In this document: piece by piece, positions 29,633 to 39,100 of the stretch
How the letters are laid out: each line of letters begins with the position of its first letter
How positions within the stretch are numbered: position 1 is the first letter of the stretch
Assembly (NCBI GenBank): GCA_946186245.1
Contig: CAMHMN010000001.1
Location: 186,001 to 250,000 of the forward strand
Reading direction: 5' to 3'
DNA from: an uncultured Clostridia bacterium
Lineage (GTDB): Bacteria; Bacillota; Clostridia; Oscillospirales; Acutalibacteraceae
DNA: 64,000 nucleotides
Position numbers and translations under genes: made by a program
Notes under the pieces: generated by a model
The model's database searches: none
Seen by the model: the letters and a program-made list of their open reading frames with translations, nothing else
What the model was told of the DNA's origin: nothing

Positions 29633-30613
29633 TTATTTTTTAGTTTGTTTCAGAGTGGATTTGTAGATCCAGATTCCGTTCAGTGCAGCAGCCAGCATAC
29701 AAAGGAAAATCACGGAATAATTTCGGATGAAATTATGATAGGAGATCCTGTCAAGTTCCATCCAAAGGGTCAGACCTACGGCACCCAGAGGAACCATCGC
29801 AGACAAGATATGATATTTTTTGAATCCGTTTGCCTTGATTGATTTGACGACGAAAATGATCGTGACAACCGTGAAGCATACCGCGCCGAGAATCTGCTGT
29901 AATCTGACGAAGGCGTTATTCATCAGCTTGATCGCGTCCGAATGCATGCTGTCAAACAACCCCACCGAACATCCGTGCAGTAAAATGAACAAAAGTGCGA
30001 TGTCACCGTGATTGCCCTTCATGCCTTTTCTTTCATTGCCGTTTCTGGCAAAGTAGACACAAAGCACGATAAAGATAATCAATTCAAAAAAGGCTTCAAA
30101 ATTGAAAACCGCAAAAAGCCATTCTCCACGCTGTTCGTTATAGACGGTGAGAGGAAAAAAGTGATATTTCTCACTGCTGAAGGCAAGACCGATATTATCT
30201 CCCGAAAAATAGGAGGAAAGCCTGCCGATGACGATTCCCAACGCACCGCCCGCCGCCATGCAATCCAGTACCGCGCCGGCTTTGAAGGCGGGATTGAGCT
30301 TTTTCAGAACAGCCGCAGTCAGCAGTATACCGAATATTGCACCGTACAGTGTATAGCCGCCTCGCACAAAGTTCAGATAATCGGAGAAGGTCTTGAATTC
30401 ACGCAGGTTGCAGGTCCAGTAAACCAAGCGGGAACAGATCAGACCGGCCGGCATCGAGAGCAGAATGCAATTCAACAAGTCATCTTTAATTCGTTTTTTA
30501 AAGGCGGCGTTTAAAATGAAAGCGGTCACGACGGCAAGCAACACAGCCGCCGCCATAAAGATTCCGTGCCAGTAGATATGGATGTCTCCGAGCAGCAGAG
30601 CAATATTCTTCAT
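29633..30613 (-). CDS. Lgt-like (prolipoprotein diacylglyceryl transferase fold) membrane protein, divergent
   Basis: Multi-TM; RGGYTLYGAIFGILLTA and GIVIGRLSSYFSGDNIG correspond to the Lgt GG..xHGG and GRxGNFxNGExxG regions. Confidence 0.65.
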   Translation of the reverse strand: MKNIALLLGDIHIYWHGIFMAAAVLLAVVTAFILNAAFKKRIKDDLLNCILLSMPAGLICSRLVYWTCNLREFKTFSDYLNFVRGGYTLYGAIFGILLTAAVLKKLNPAFKAGAVLDCMAAGGALGIVIGRLSSYFSGDNIGLAFSSEKYHFFPLTVYNEQRGEWLFAVFNFEAFFELIIFIVLCVYFARNGNERKGMKGNHGDIALLFILLHGCSVGLFDSMHSDAIKLMNNAFVRLQQILGAVCFTVVTIIFVVKSIKANGFKKYHILSAMVPLGAVGLTLWMELDRISYHNFIRNYSVIFLCMLAAALNGIWIYKSTLKQTKK

Positions 30614-30683
30614 AATATGCGTTTTCCTTTCCGGGTAGCAGGATTAAAAAAGGGAAGATGGTCAGATTGAGGATCAAATTCTC

Positions 30684-31325
30684 TTATCCGGCTGTTTCGT
30701 ATTTTCCGCTGATCACTTCAAATAGCTCGTCCGGAATGTAAACAAGCCATTTTTTTCCGTTGAATTTTAGTTGGATATCAAAAGTCTTCGTAGAGTAATA
30801 CCGTTCCGGTTTGCTGCTCATGAGGGAGTCAAGTACTTCGGCGGCTATTTTTTTGGCTCCGTCGTCGGTCAGGGTGATGCCGTTGTCATCTTGCTTGACA
30901 TATCCTTCTTTGCCCTCAGCCATGATTCTTTTGCCCAGCTTGGTAGAACCTGATTTCAGATCGTTGATCAGCAGGTTGAAATCAAGATAAGTAAAGGAGA
31001 CCTTGCCCTCCGCCGAGAACTGTTCTTTGTGAAGGTCTCCGACTAATTCATAGTGATAGCTCTCCAAAAGGTATTTGCACAAAGCCTTTGAAAAAACATC
31101 TTCTTCCTGGTTCTTTACAACAAGCGACAATCCGTCAAGATATGTATCGGATTTTTCAAAATCACCCGTGCAGACACTCTCAAAGAAACCGGTTACGGAC
31201 TCTTCCGGTTCGGGGAAGGTACCGATTATTTTCGTAGGAAGGCTACAGGAAGAGAGTGCAATAAGTGTGAAAAAAACGGTGAATATATATAAATGCTTTT
31301 TGAAGTGCTTTTTGCATGAAACCAT
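30684..31325 (-). CDS. putative lipoprotein, unknown function
   Basis: N-terminal LYIFTVFFTLIALSSCS lipobox; same strand directly upstream of the Lgt-like gene. Confidence 0.75.
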   Translation of the reverse strand: MVSCKKHFKKHLYIFTVFFTLIALSSCSLPTKIIGTFPEPEESVTGFFESVCTGDFEKSDTYLDGLSLVVKNQEEDVFSKALCKYLLESYHYELVGDLHKEQFSAEGKVSFTYLDFNLLINDLKSGSTKLGKRIMAEGKEGYVKQDDNGITLTDDGAKKIAAEVLDSLMSSKPERYYSTKTFDIQLKFNGKKWLVYIPDELFEVISGKYETAG

Positions 31326-31470
31326 AAAATGATTCTCCTCGTTAATCTTTCAAAAAGAAAAGGTTTTTAGGTACAACACAAATTATTCTAAATCACATTT
31401 GTTGAAAAGTCAATAAATAATACTTAAAAAAATATAAACAGAATAAAAACAAAAAGAGACGGAATCATAT

Positions 31471-31502
31471 GCAAATTGTATTTGCTTCTATTGTATTTGC
31501 TT
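31471..31502. repeat. overlapping palindrome GCAAATtgtATTTGC and 13-bp direct repeat ATTGTATTTGCTT x2
   Basis: Read directly, upstream of corA. Confidence 0.7.
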
Positions 31503-31634
31503 ATGATTAAAAATTAAAAAATTTTTAAATGGTAGATTTTATCCGTACGGTATGATATAATGATAAAAATCGCAGAAAGGTCAAAGGCCGATTTTATCAG
31601 ATCGGACATTCTGACTCGTAAAGAAGGTTATCCT

Positions 31635-32576
31635 ATGATGAAGCTCTACCGCACTGATAACAAGGTGTTACATGAAATTGATAAAATAAAAGACGGCTGT
31701 TGGGTCAATATGGTCGATCCTTCTTACAATGAAGTGGCCGAAATCGCCGGAAGCTTTGGTATAGACGAAGCCGATATTATGGCTGCTCTCGACGATGAGG
31801 AAAGCTCCCGTATTGAGTTGGAGGACGGCTATACGCTCATTCTGATCGACATTCCTTCCATCGAGGTCAGACATGACAAGAACCGCCATACCACCATTCC
31901 TCTCGGCATACTGATCACCCAGACGGCGATCATTACCGTCTGCACCGTGGAAACGCCTATTCTCAATGACTTTATCAACAAGCGCATCAAGGATTTCAGC
32001 ACCAAGAAAAAAATGCGCTTCATCTATCAGATCATCGCACGTACCATCTCGTTCTATCAGGCGACGCTTCGCACTATAGACAAAATGCGCACCGAAATTG
32101 AGGAACGCGTAGGGGACAACACCACCGACATTGACCTCATCGATCTGCACGAGCTGGAATCAACACTGGTGTATTTTGCCACGTCGCTCAACGCCAACAG
32201 CGGCGTACTCAACCGTCTGACGCGGTATACCCGCCTGGAGCAATATCCCGACGACCAGGAGCTTCTGGACGATCTCATTGTGGAAAACCGTCAGGCCATC
32301 GAGATGACGGCGATTTACAGGGATATTCTCAACGGAACGCGTGAATTGATTTCATCAATCATCGACAGCAAGCTCAACAACGTGATGAAATATCTCACTT
32401 CCATCACTCTCGTGATGGCGATTCCCACCATTATTTCCGGCCTGTACGGAATGAATGTTCCCTCGTCCGGCATGCCCTTCGGTGAATCGCGATTCGGTTT
32501 TGCCATTGTCTGTTTTATCACCCTGGTGATTTGCGTCGCCGCGATGGTGGTAATGAAGAAAAAAAGAATGCTTTGA
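31635..32576 (+). CDS. corA: CorA family Mg2+/metal transporter
   Basis: C-terminal TSITLVMAIPTIISGLYGMNV (YGMN) plus last TM. Confidence 0.92.
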   Translation: MMKLYRTDNKVLHEIDKIKDGCWVNMVDPSYNEVAEIAGSFGIDEADIMAALDDEESSRIELEDGYTLILIDIPSIEVRHDKNRHTTIPLGILITQTAIITVCTVETPILNDFINKRIKDFSTKKKMRFIYQIIARTISFYQATLRTIDKMRTEIEERVGDNTTDIDLIDLHELESTLVYFATSLNANSGVLNRLTRYTRLEQYPDDQELLDDLIVENRQAIEMTAIYRDILNGTRELISSIIDSKLNNVMKYLTSITLVMAIPTIISGLYGMNVPSSGMPFGESRFGFAIVCFITLVICVAAMVVMKKKRML

Positions 32577-32614
32577 GTTCTTTAGCACAGGCACTTTTAT
32601 TAGAAACGAAAGAA

Positions 32615-32736
32615 GATAAACCAAGTCCGTAATCAGCCGCGACTGCGGCCAGGCTTGCGGTTTATCCACGACCCGGGGCGCAACAGAATCAGCGTAATCT
32701 CAGAATCCTCCTGACCGCCAGGGGAGATCGGATTTT
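32615..32736 (+). ncRNA. candidate structured RNA or leader element (two stem-loops) between corA and lrp
   Basis: GATAAACC-AAG...CTT-gc-GGTTTATC outer helix, inner GCCGC-gact-GCGGC hairpin, then GAATCCTCCTG...CAGGGGA(gatc)GGATTT. Confidence 0.35.
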
Positions 32737-32824
32737 GTATGTGAATATGCAAAGCACCTGATTTTCGCATTAATATAAGTATCACAACCGACAATATCAT
32801 TTATGGAAAAGGAGAATCTCGCCA

Positions 32825-33304
32825 ATGAACGCCATATTGAAGATACTCAGTGATAATCCCAGACTTTCCAACGCCGAAATCGCCGCCATGACAGGATTGA
32901 CAGAGGAGAAAGTGGGTGAAGAAATCGCGCACTTTGAGAAAAGCGGCGTTATCTGCGGCTACAGGACGGTGATCAACTGGGATAAGATTGAACATACCGA
33001 TAAGGTGACCGCCATTATCGAACTGAAGGTTACTCCGCGCAAGGATACCGGCTTTGAAGCCATTGCCGAGGAGGTAATGGGATTTGACGAGGTGGAGTCG
33101 GTCAGTCTGATGAGCGGCGGCTATGACTTTTCGGTCTGTGTTACCGGACGGACGTTCCAGGAAATTGCCCTCTTTGTGGCCAAAAGGCTTGCGCCGCTAG
33201 ATTCGGTCACTTCCACTACCACTACCTTCGTGCTGAAAAAGTACAAGGAGGATGGCATCTTTCTTTCCGCGCAGGACGATGAAAGAGGAGCTGACGTATT
33301 GTGA
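32825..33304 (+). CDS. Lrp/AsnC family transcriptional regulator
   Basis: ILKILSDNPRLSNAEIAAMTGLTEEKVGEEIAHFEKSGVICGYRTVINW. Confidence 0.9.
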   Translation: MNAILKILSDNPRLSNAEIAAMTGLTEEKVGEEIAHFEKSGVICGYRTVINWDKIEHTDKVTAIIELKVTPRKDTGFEAIAEEVMGFDEVESVSLMSGGYDFSVCVTGRTFQEIALFVAKRLAPLDSVTSTTTTFVLKKYKEDGIFLSAQDDERGADVL

Positions 33305-34473
33305 TGGATTATGATTCGCTGTTGAACGCCACCGCTCTTGCAATTCCGCCTTCCGGAATACGCCGTTTTTTTGATATTGCCGCCGAGATGGAGGACGTCA
33401 TTTCCCTTTCGGTCGGTGAGCCGGATTTCTGCACACCGTGGCATGTCCGTGACGTGGCGATTGATTCCCTTCAGAAGGGACGCACAGGCTATTCGCCCAA
33501 CAGAGGATTTACTGCCCTCTGCAGGGAAATCTGCAGCTATTACAGCCGCAGATTCGGGCTTGATTACGATTTTAAAACCAATGTGGTGGTGACCGTCGGA
33601 GGCTCGGAGGCGATTGATCTGGCGATCCGCACGTTGGTCAACCCCGGCGATGAAGTACTGGTGCCGCAGCCCAGCTTTGTCTGTTACGAGCCGATTGCCA
33701 GACTTGCGGGCGCCAGGGCGGTGCCCATTGTCACCCGTGTGGAAGATGAATTCCGCCTGACTGCTGAGGCACTGAAGGCCAGTATTTCCGACCGTACCAA
33801 GCTGCTGATCCTACCTTTCCCGAATAATCCCACAGGCGCGGTCATGCGACGTGAGCACCTGGAAAGCATTGCGGAAGTGCTTCGCGGGACGGATATTCTG
33901 GTGCTGGCCGACGAAATCTATTCCGAACTGACCTACAACGGACAGCCGCATGTTTCCATCGCGTCGCTGGAAGGAATGAAGGAGCGTACGGTGGTGGTCA
34001 ACGGATTCTCGAAATCCTATGCCATGACCGGCTGGCGGTTGGGATACGCTCTGGGGCCGGAACCCGTCATTGCCGTCATGACCAAGGTGCATCAGTACGC
34101 CATCATGTGTGCGCCGACCACTTCGCAGCACGCGGCCATTGAAGCGCTGCGGAACGGCGATGACGATATCATAAAAATGAGAGACGAATATGACATGCGC
34201 AGACGGCTGATCGTGAGGGGATTCAATGAGCTGGGGCTGGATTGCTTTGAGCCGGAGGGAGCCTTTTATGTATTCCCCAGTATTAAGTCCACAGGAATGA
34301 CCTCAGAGGATTTCTGCGAACGTCTGCTCAGAAAAAAGCACGTCGCAGTCGTTCCCGGAACTGCATTCGGAGAATGTGGAGAGGGCTTTGTCCGGGTCTC
34401 CTACGCCTATTCCACCGCGCACATCAACGAGGCACTTCGGAGAATAGGGCAATTCCTCCGGGAAGAAAAATAA
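33304..34473 (+). CDS. class I/II pyridoxal-phosphate aminotransferase
   Basis: LPFPNNPTGAVM, DEIYSELTY, NGFSKSYAMTGWRLGY; TGATG overlap with the lrp stop. Confidence 0.93.
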   Translation: MDYDSLLNATALAIPPSGIRRFFDIAAEMEDVISLSVGEPDFCTPWHVRDVAIDSLQKGRTGYSPNRGFTALCREICSYYSRRFGLDYDFKTNVVVTVGGSEAIDLAIRTLVNPGDEVLVPQPSFVCYEPIARLAGARAVPIVTRVEDEFRLTAEALKASISDRTKLLILPFPNNPTGAVMRREHLESIAEVLRGTDILVLADEIYSELTYNGQPHVSIASLEGMKERTVVVNGFSKSYAMTGWRLGYALGPEPVIAVMTKVHQYAIMCAPTTSQHAAIEALRNGDDDIIKMRDEYDMRRRLIVRGFNELGLDCFEPEGAFYVFPSIKSTGMTSEDFCERLLRKKHVAVVPGTAFGECGEGFVRVSYAYSTAHINEALRRIGQFLREEK

Positions 34474-34492
34474 CAGATAAAGAAGGATTTAT

Positions 34493-35380
34493 ATGAAGCT
34501 TCACGCTTACGCCAAGATCAACCTGACACTCGATATACTCGGCCGGCGCCCCGATGGGTATCACGACCTCGTCATGGTGATGCAATCGATAGGATTATTC
34601 GACGAAGTGACTGTAAAGCTGATTGAGAATACAGAGATAAAAGTGAAAAGCTCATCAGCTTTACTCATCGATGACCAGAGCAATACTGCCTATAAAGCGG
34701 CGAAACAGTTTTTTTTCTACGCAGGAATCGCTGACAAGGGTGCGGATATTGAAATAACAAAGAAGATCCCTATGGAAGCAGGAATGGCAGGCGGCAGCGC
34801 GGACGCTGCTGCAGTGATTATTGCACTCAATAAACTGTGCGGCACCGAATATTCCGATGAAACACTCTGCGAAATCGGCGTGAAGGTGGGGGCGGACGTT
34901 CCTTTCTGCATTGTAGGTGGGACGATGCTGGCGGAAGGCAAAGGGGAGATTCTCCGTTCGCTGCCCGCATTGTCTGATTTTAGTACGGCACCTGCGATTC
35001 TTCTCTGCAAGCCGGATGTCGGAGTGTCTACGGGAAAGGCATACGCCGCGGTTGACCACTGTGATCCGGCCGTGCTGGTCCGGCCGGATGCAAAGGCAAT
35101 GCGCCAGGCGCTTGCCGGGCAGGATGTGCGCGGTATGGCCGATCATATAGGAAACGTCTTTGAACAGGTGCTGAGGATCGAAGAATGTGAGTCAATAAAG
35201 AAGGTTATGCTGGAAGGTGGCGCGCTCGGCGCCTGTATGACCGGCAGTGGAACGACGGTTTTCGGCATTTACGATCGAAACGACCTTGCCAAGCAGACCG
35301 CCTTTACACTTGAAAAGACCTATATCAATACATTCCTTACGACAGCCGTTGATCGCGGCTGCCGTATCGTCGAAGAATAA
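34493..35380 (+). CDS. ispE: 4-diphosphocytidyl-2-C-methyl-D-erythritol kinase
   Basis: YAKINLTLDILGRRPDGYHDLVMVMQSI; IPMEAGMAGGSADAAAVI; MTGSGTTVFGI. Confidence 0.95.
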   Translation: MKLHAYAKINLTLDILGRRPDGYHDLVMVMQSIGLFDEVTVKLIENTEIKVKSSSALLIDDQSNTAYKAAKQFFFYAGIADKGADIEITKKIPMEAGMAGGSADAAAVIIALNKLCGTEYSDETLCEIGVKVGADVPFCIVGGTMLAEGKGEILRSLPALSDFSTAPAILLCKPDVGVSTGKAYAAVDHCDPAVLVRPDAKAMRQALAGQDVRGMADHIGNVFEQVLRIEECESIKKVMLEGGALGACMTGSGTTVFGIYDRNDLAKQTAFTLEKTYINTFLTTAVDRGCRIVEE

Positions 35381-35398
35381 TTGAACATCGGCTGAATA

Positions 35399-35466
35399 AA
35401 ACAACATCCTCCGTCAATAATTATTGCGAATCGATTCGGATAATTACTTATCGGAGGATATTGTTT
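35399..35466 (+). promoter_or_regulatory. long nested stem-loop spanning the ispE-spoIIR gap and the spoIIR RBS
   Basis: AAACAA-c-ATCCTCCG / CGGAGGAT-a-TTGTTT outer arms; TAATTAT/ATAATTA inner arms; CGAATCGATTCG central palindrome. Confidence 0.75.
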
Positions 35467-35469
35467 GTT

Positions 35470-36081
35470 ATGAAAAGATTAGAAATTTCCGTGCTGTTGT
35501 CGTTGGTGTTTTCGGTACTGCTGAGTATCTGTGCTCTTAACACGGAATGTTCCGAAATCCGCGGCAGCGTATTGAGACTGCATGTTCTTGCCAATTCCGA
35601 CAGTTCTGACGATCAGGCGCTGAAACTCAAGGTTCGGGACAGACTGCTCTCCATCAGCGGAGAGATTTTTTCCGGCGCAAAAAGCAGGGAAGAAGCTGCC
35701 GCTGCGGCGCAGGCAAGCCTTGGCAGGCTTCAGCGGGAGGCGGAAGATGTCATTGCGGCAAGCGGATGCGATTATCCCGTAAGCGTCTCGCTGGAAAACT
35801 GCTACTTCAACACCAGAACGTATGACAACATCACCCTTCCCGCCGGGCAGTATCAGGCGCTCCGTGTCGTGATCGGAAAAGGGGAAGGGCACAACTGGTG
35901 GTGCGTGATGTTTCCGCCCCTTTGTGTGTCACCCGCTTCCGATGATGAAACCGAGCTAAGTGATGTGCTGAGCAGCGAACAATTGGAGCTTGTGGAAGGT
36001 GACGGCTACGAAATCAAATTCAAGTGCGTGGAGGTTTATGAGGAAGTTGTGCAGTATCTTTCCGGAAAGTCCCGAAAATAG
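35470..36081 (+). CDS. spoIIR: stage II sporulation protein R
   Basis: IRGSVLRLHVLANSDSSDDQALKLKVRDRLL; LPAGQYQALRVVIGKGEGHNWWCVMFPPLC. Confidence 0.94.
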   Translation: MKRLEISVLLSLVFSVLLSICALNTECSEIRGSVLRLHVLANSDSSDDQALKLKVRDRLLSISGEIFSGAKSREEAAAAAQASLGRLQREAEDVIAASGCDYPVSVSLENCYFNTRTYDNITLPAGQYQALRVVIGKGEGHNWWCVMFPPLCVSPASDDETELSDVLSSEQLELVEGDGYEIKFKCVEVYEEVVQYLSGKSRK

Positions 36082-36120
36082 TACAGGGAATTTTTTTCGC
36101 TTGATAATCCTGTACTTTTG
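36080..36120 (+). terminator. possible terminator after spoIIR
   Basis: AGTACAGG...CCTGTACT followed by TTT. Confidence 0.45.
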
Positions 36121-36158
36121 TGAGATAATGATTCAATAATGAATGGAGGGGATCGTCA

Positions 36159-39100
36159 TTGGGAATAAAATTTGTTACCGGCACTTCCGGCAGCGGAAAG
36201 ACGGTTTACGCCAGAACCCGCGCGGCGGAATTGGCTGCGTCGGGAAAGAGAGTGGCACTGTTTGTGCCGGAGCAATTCTCCTTTGAAACCGAGCGAGCCA
36301 TGCTTCATCTGCTTCCGCCTAACCTGGCAGACAATGTAGAGGTATTCACCTTTACACGACTTTCAAGGAAAGTTTCACGTGAAACGGGCGGAATAGCCGG
36401 AAAACGGCTGGATAACGCCGGTCGGGCAGCCGTAATGAATGTGGCGATGACACAGGTGCAGGATCACCTGACGCTTTACTCCGGCGGCAAAAAAAGGCAG
36501 GATCTCATCAAAAACATGCTCTCCGCTGTGTCGGAATTCAAAAGCTGCGCGATTACGCCGGATCTTCTCGTTGAAACGGCGGATCGTGCCGACGAAGCGG
36601 TTCTTTCACAAAAGCTCAGAGAGCTGTCGCTGATTTACGGTGCATATAATGCGGTGATGGCCAATATCGGTTCCATTGATCCGCTGGATGATCTCACGCG
36701 TCTTGCTAAAAATCTGGAGCAGAACGACTTTTTCGGTGAGACCATCGTTATTGCAGACAGCTTCACAGGCTTCACCCGGCAGGAACTTGCCGTATTGAAG
36801 CAGGTCATTGCACAGTGCGATTCATTCGAGATCACACTCTGCTGTGAGGACTTGCAAAATCGCACAGGAAAGAATGCCGCAAGCGACCTTTTTTCAACGG
36901 TCTATCACACCATAGAAGCACTCAGCGAATTGGACAGCGATATTGCATTTCAGCCCCTGGAAGGACACGCCCGTTTTCATTCAGACGCCATCAGATTGGC
37001 AGAGTCGGGGCTTTTCCGCAACCGGCCGACCGTACCCTATCCCGAAAAATGCGACGAAGTCACCGTCTATGCTGCGGAAGATAAATATGACGAAACGGAA
37101 TTCACCGCCCGCGAAATCAGGAGGCTTGTACGGGAAAAAGGAATGCGGTGGCGTGATTTTGCCATTATCTGCCGCAGTGATTCCGATTACAAAAATCCGA
37201 TGCTTCGTTCACTCGATCTGCAGGGAATTCCCTATTTTTGTGATAGGCGGTCGGCTGTGACCGACATGCCGCTGGTGCGGTTTGTGATGGCGGCGATGGA
37301 TATTGTCAACGGACGCTGGCGCAGCGAGGATATCATGCGCTGGATCAAAACGGGAATGATCAGGGACATCAGCATGGTTGATGCGGCACGGCTGGAGAAT
37401 TACTGCTTTGTATGGAGTATCAGCGGAAAAAAATGGAAGGAAGCATTTACCCAGTCGCCTTACGGTTATTCCGGTCCGGTTCAGAGCGAAGAGGATGATA
37501 CTTTACACCAGATCAACAATACCAAAGCATGTATAGTAAATTTGCTTGACAAATTTGAAACCGCCGTCAGACAGGAATCCGCGACGGGAAAGGAAATGGC
37601 TGCCGCCGTTTATCATCTGATTGACGCTGCGGGCTGTGCGGAATGCATCGAAGGCATGCTGCCGAAGCTTTCGCCGCAGGAGGCGGAAGCACAGGGACAG
37701 GTGTGGAACCTTTTGATGAACGTACTTGACCAGCTCGCTGAAATTCTGGGCGACGCCAAGCTGTCATTCAAAGAATTCTCCGAACTGCTTTGCATGATGC
37801 TGGGACTGTGCGATGTCGGCGAGATTCCACAGGGAATGGATGAGGTAGTTTTCGGGTCAGCCGACAGAATCAGAACATCAGGCGTCAAAGCCGTGTTTAT
37901 TCTGGGTGCAAATGAAGGCGTCTTTCCCATGCTGCCCGAATCGTCGGGTGTCTTTACCGAAAACGAGCGCAAGCTGCTTATCAGCATGAAGCTGCCGCTT
38001 GCGGGGGATTCCGAGGACACTGCCTTCAATGAACAGTTTATCGCCTATTCCGCACTGACCTGCGCCTCCGATCTGCTCTACGTAGCCTACAGCAAATCCT
38101 GCAATGGAGAGCAGCTTTACAGCTCTGAGATTGTCACGGAACTCTGTCGACTGCTTCCTCAATGTGCTAAAAAACATGGCGGTCTATCCCTTTCGCTGGA
38201 TATGATAGAAAACGCCGATGCAGGCTTTTTGCTGGCTGCGTCGGCCATAGGGAATGATTCGGAATTTTCGGCGGCTTTGGAGGCGGTCTATTCCGGACTT
38301 CCGGAATACGCAGACAAGTTGTCCGTTGTGAAACAGGCGATGGCACGTTCTTTAGACGTGCAAAGCATTGAAACTTTACATGATAAGTCAAACGCGTTTT
38401 CACTTTTCGGTAGAAATATAAGGATTTCCGCTTCAAAGGCCGAATGCTTTTACAACTGTAAATTCAAATATTTCTGTCAGTACGGGATGAAGGCCAGCCC
38501 CAGACGAAGAGCCGAACTGAACCCGTTGGAATACGGCAGCGTGGTGCATTACGTGCTGGAGAATATGCTGCGCGACCATGATATCGGCGATCTTGCCGCA
38601 CAGAACGACCTGACAGACCTGATCAGCCGCTATCTTTCGCGATATCTGGAGGAAGTGATGGGCGGTACGGACATGAAATCCGCCAGATTCATCTATCTCT
38701 TCAAACGCCTTACCCAATCTCTCTCGGTACTGATCAGACAGCTGGGAGAGGAATTTGCCAGGAGTCTGTTTGTGCCGGCGTCCTTTGAGCTTCCGATTGA
38801 CGGGACGGATATTCAACCGCTTCAGATACCGCTGTCTGACGGCAGTCATATCACCGTCGGCGGCAAGATTGACCGGGTTGACATTTACCGCAAGGACGGC
38901 GTGAAATACATTCGTGTAGTTGACTACAAGACAGGCAGCAAGGAATTTCTGCTGAGCGATATTCTCTCCGGGCTCAATATGCAGATGCTCATTTACCTCG
39001 ACATTATCTGTGACAGCCGGTTGAGCGGAACAGACTATTCTCCGGCAGGCGTCATCTATTCCCCTGCATCGCTGAAAAAGATTTCCGGTGAACGGGGGAT

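Noticed and set aside
32700-32740. B12-box-like string (gaccgccaggggagatcgg)
   Set aside because: No other cobalamin riboswitch core elements nearby, and downstream genes (lrp, aminotransferase) are not typical targets.
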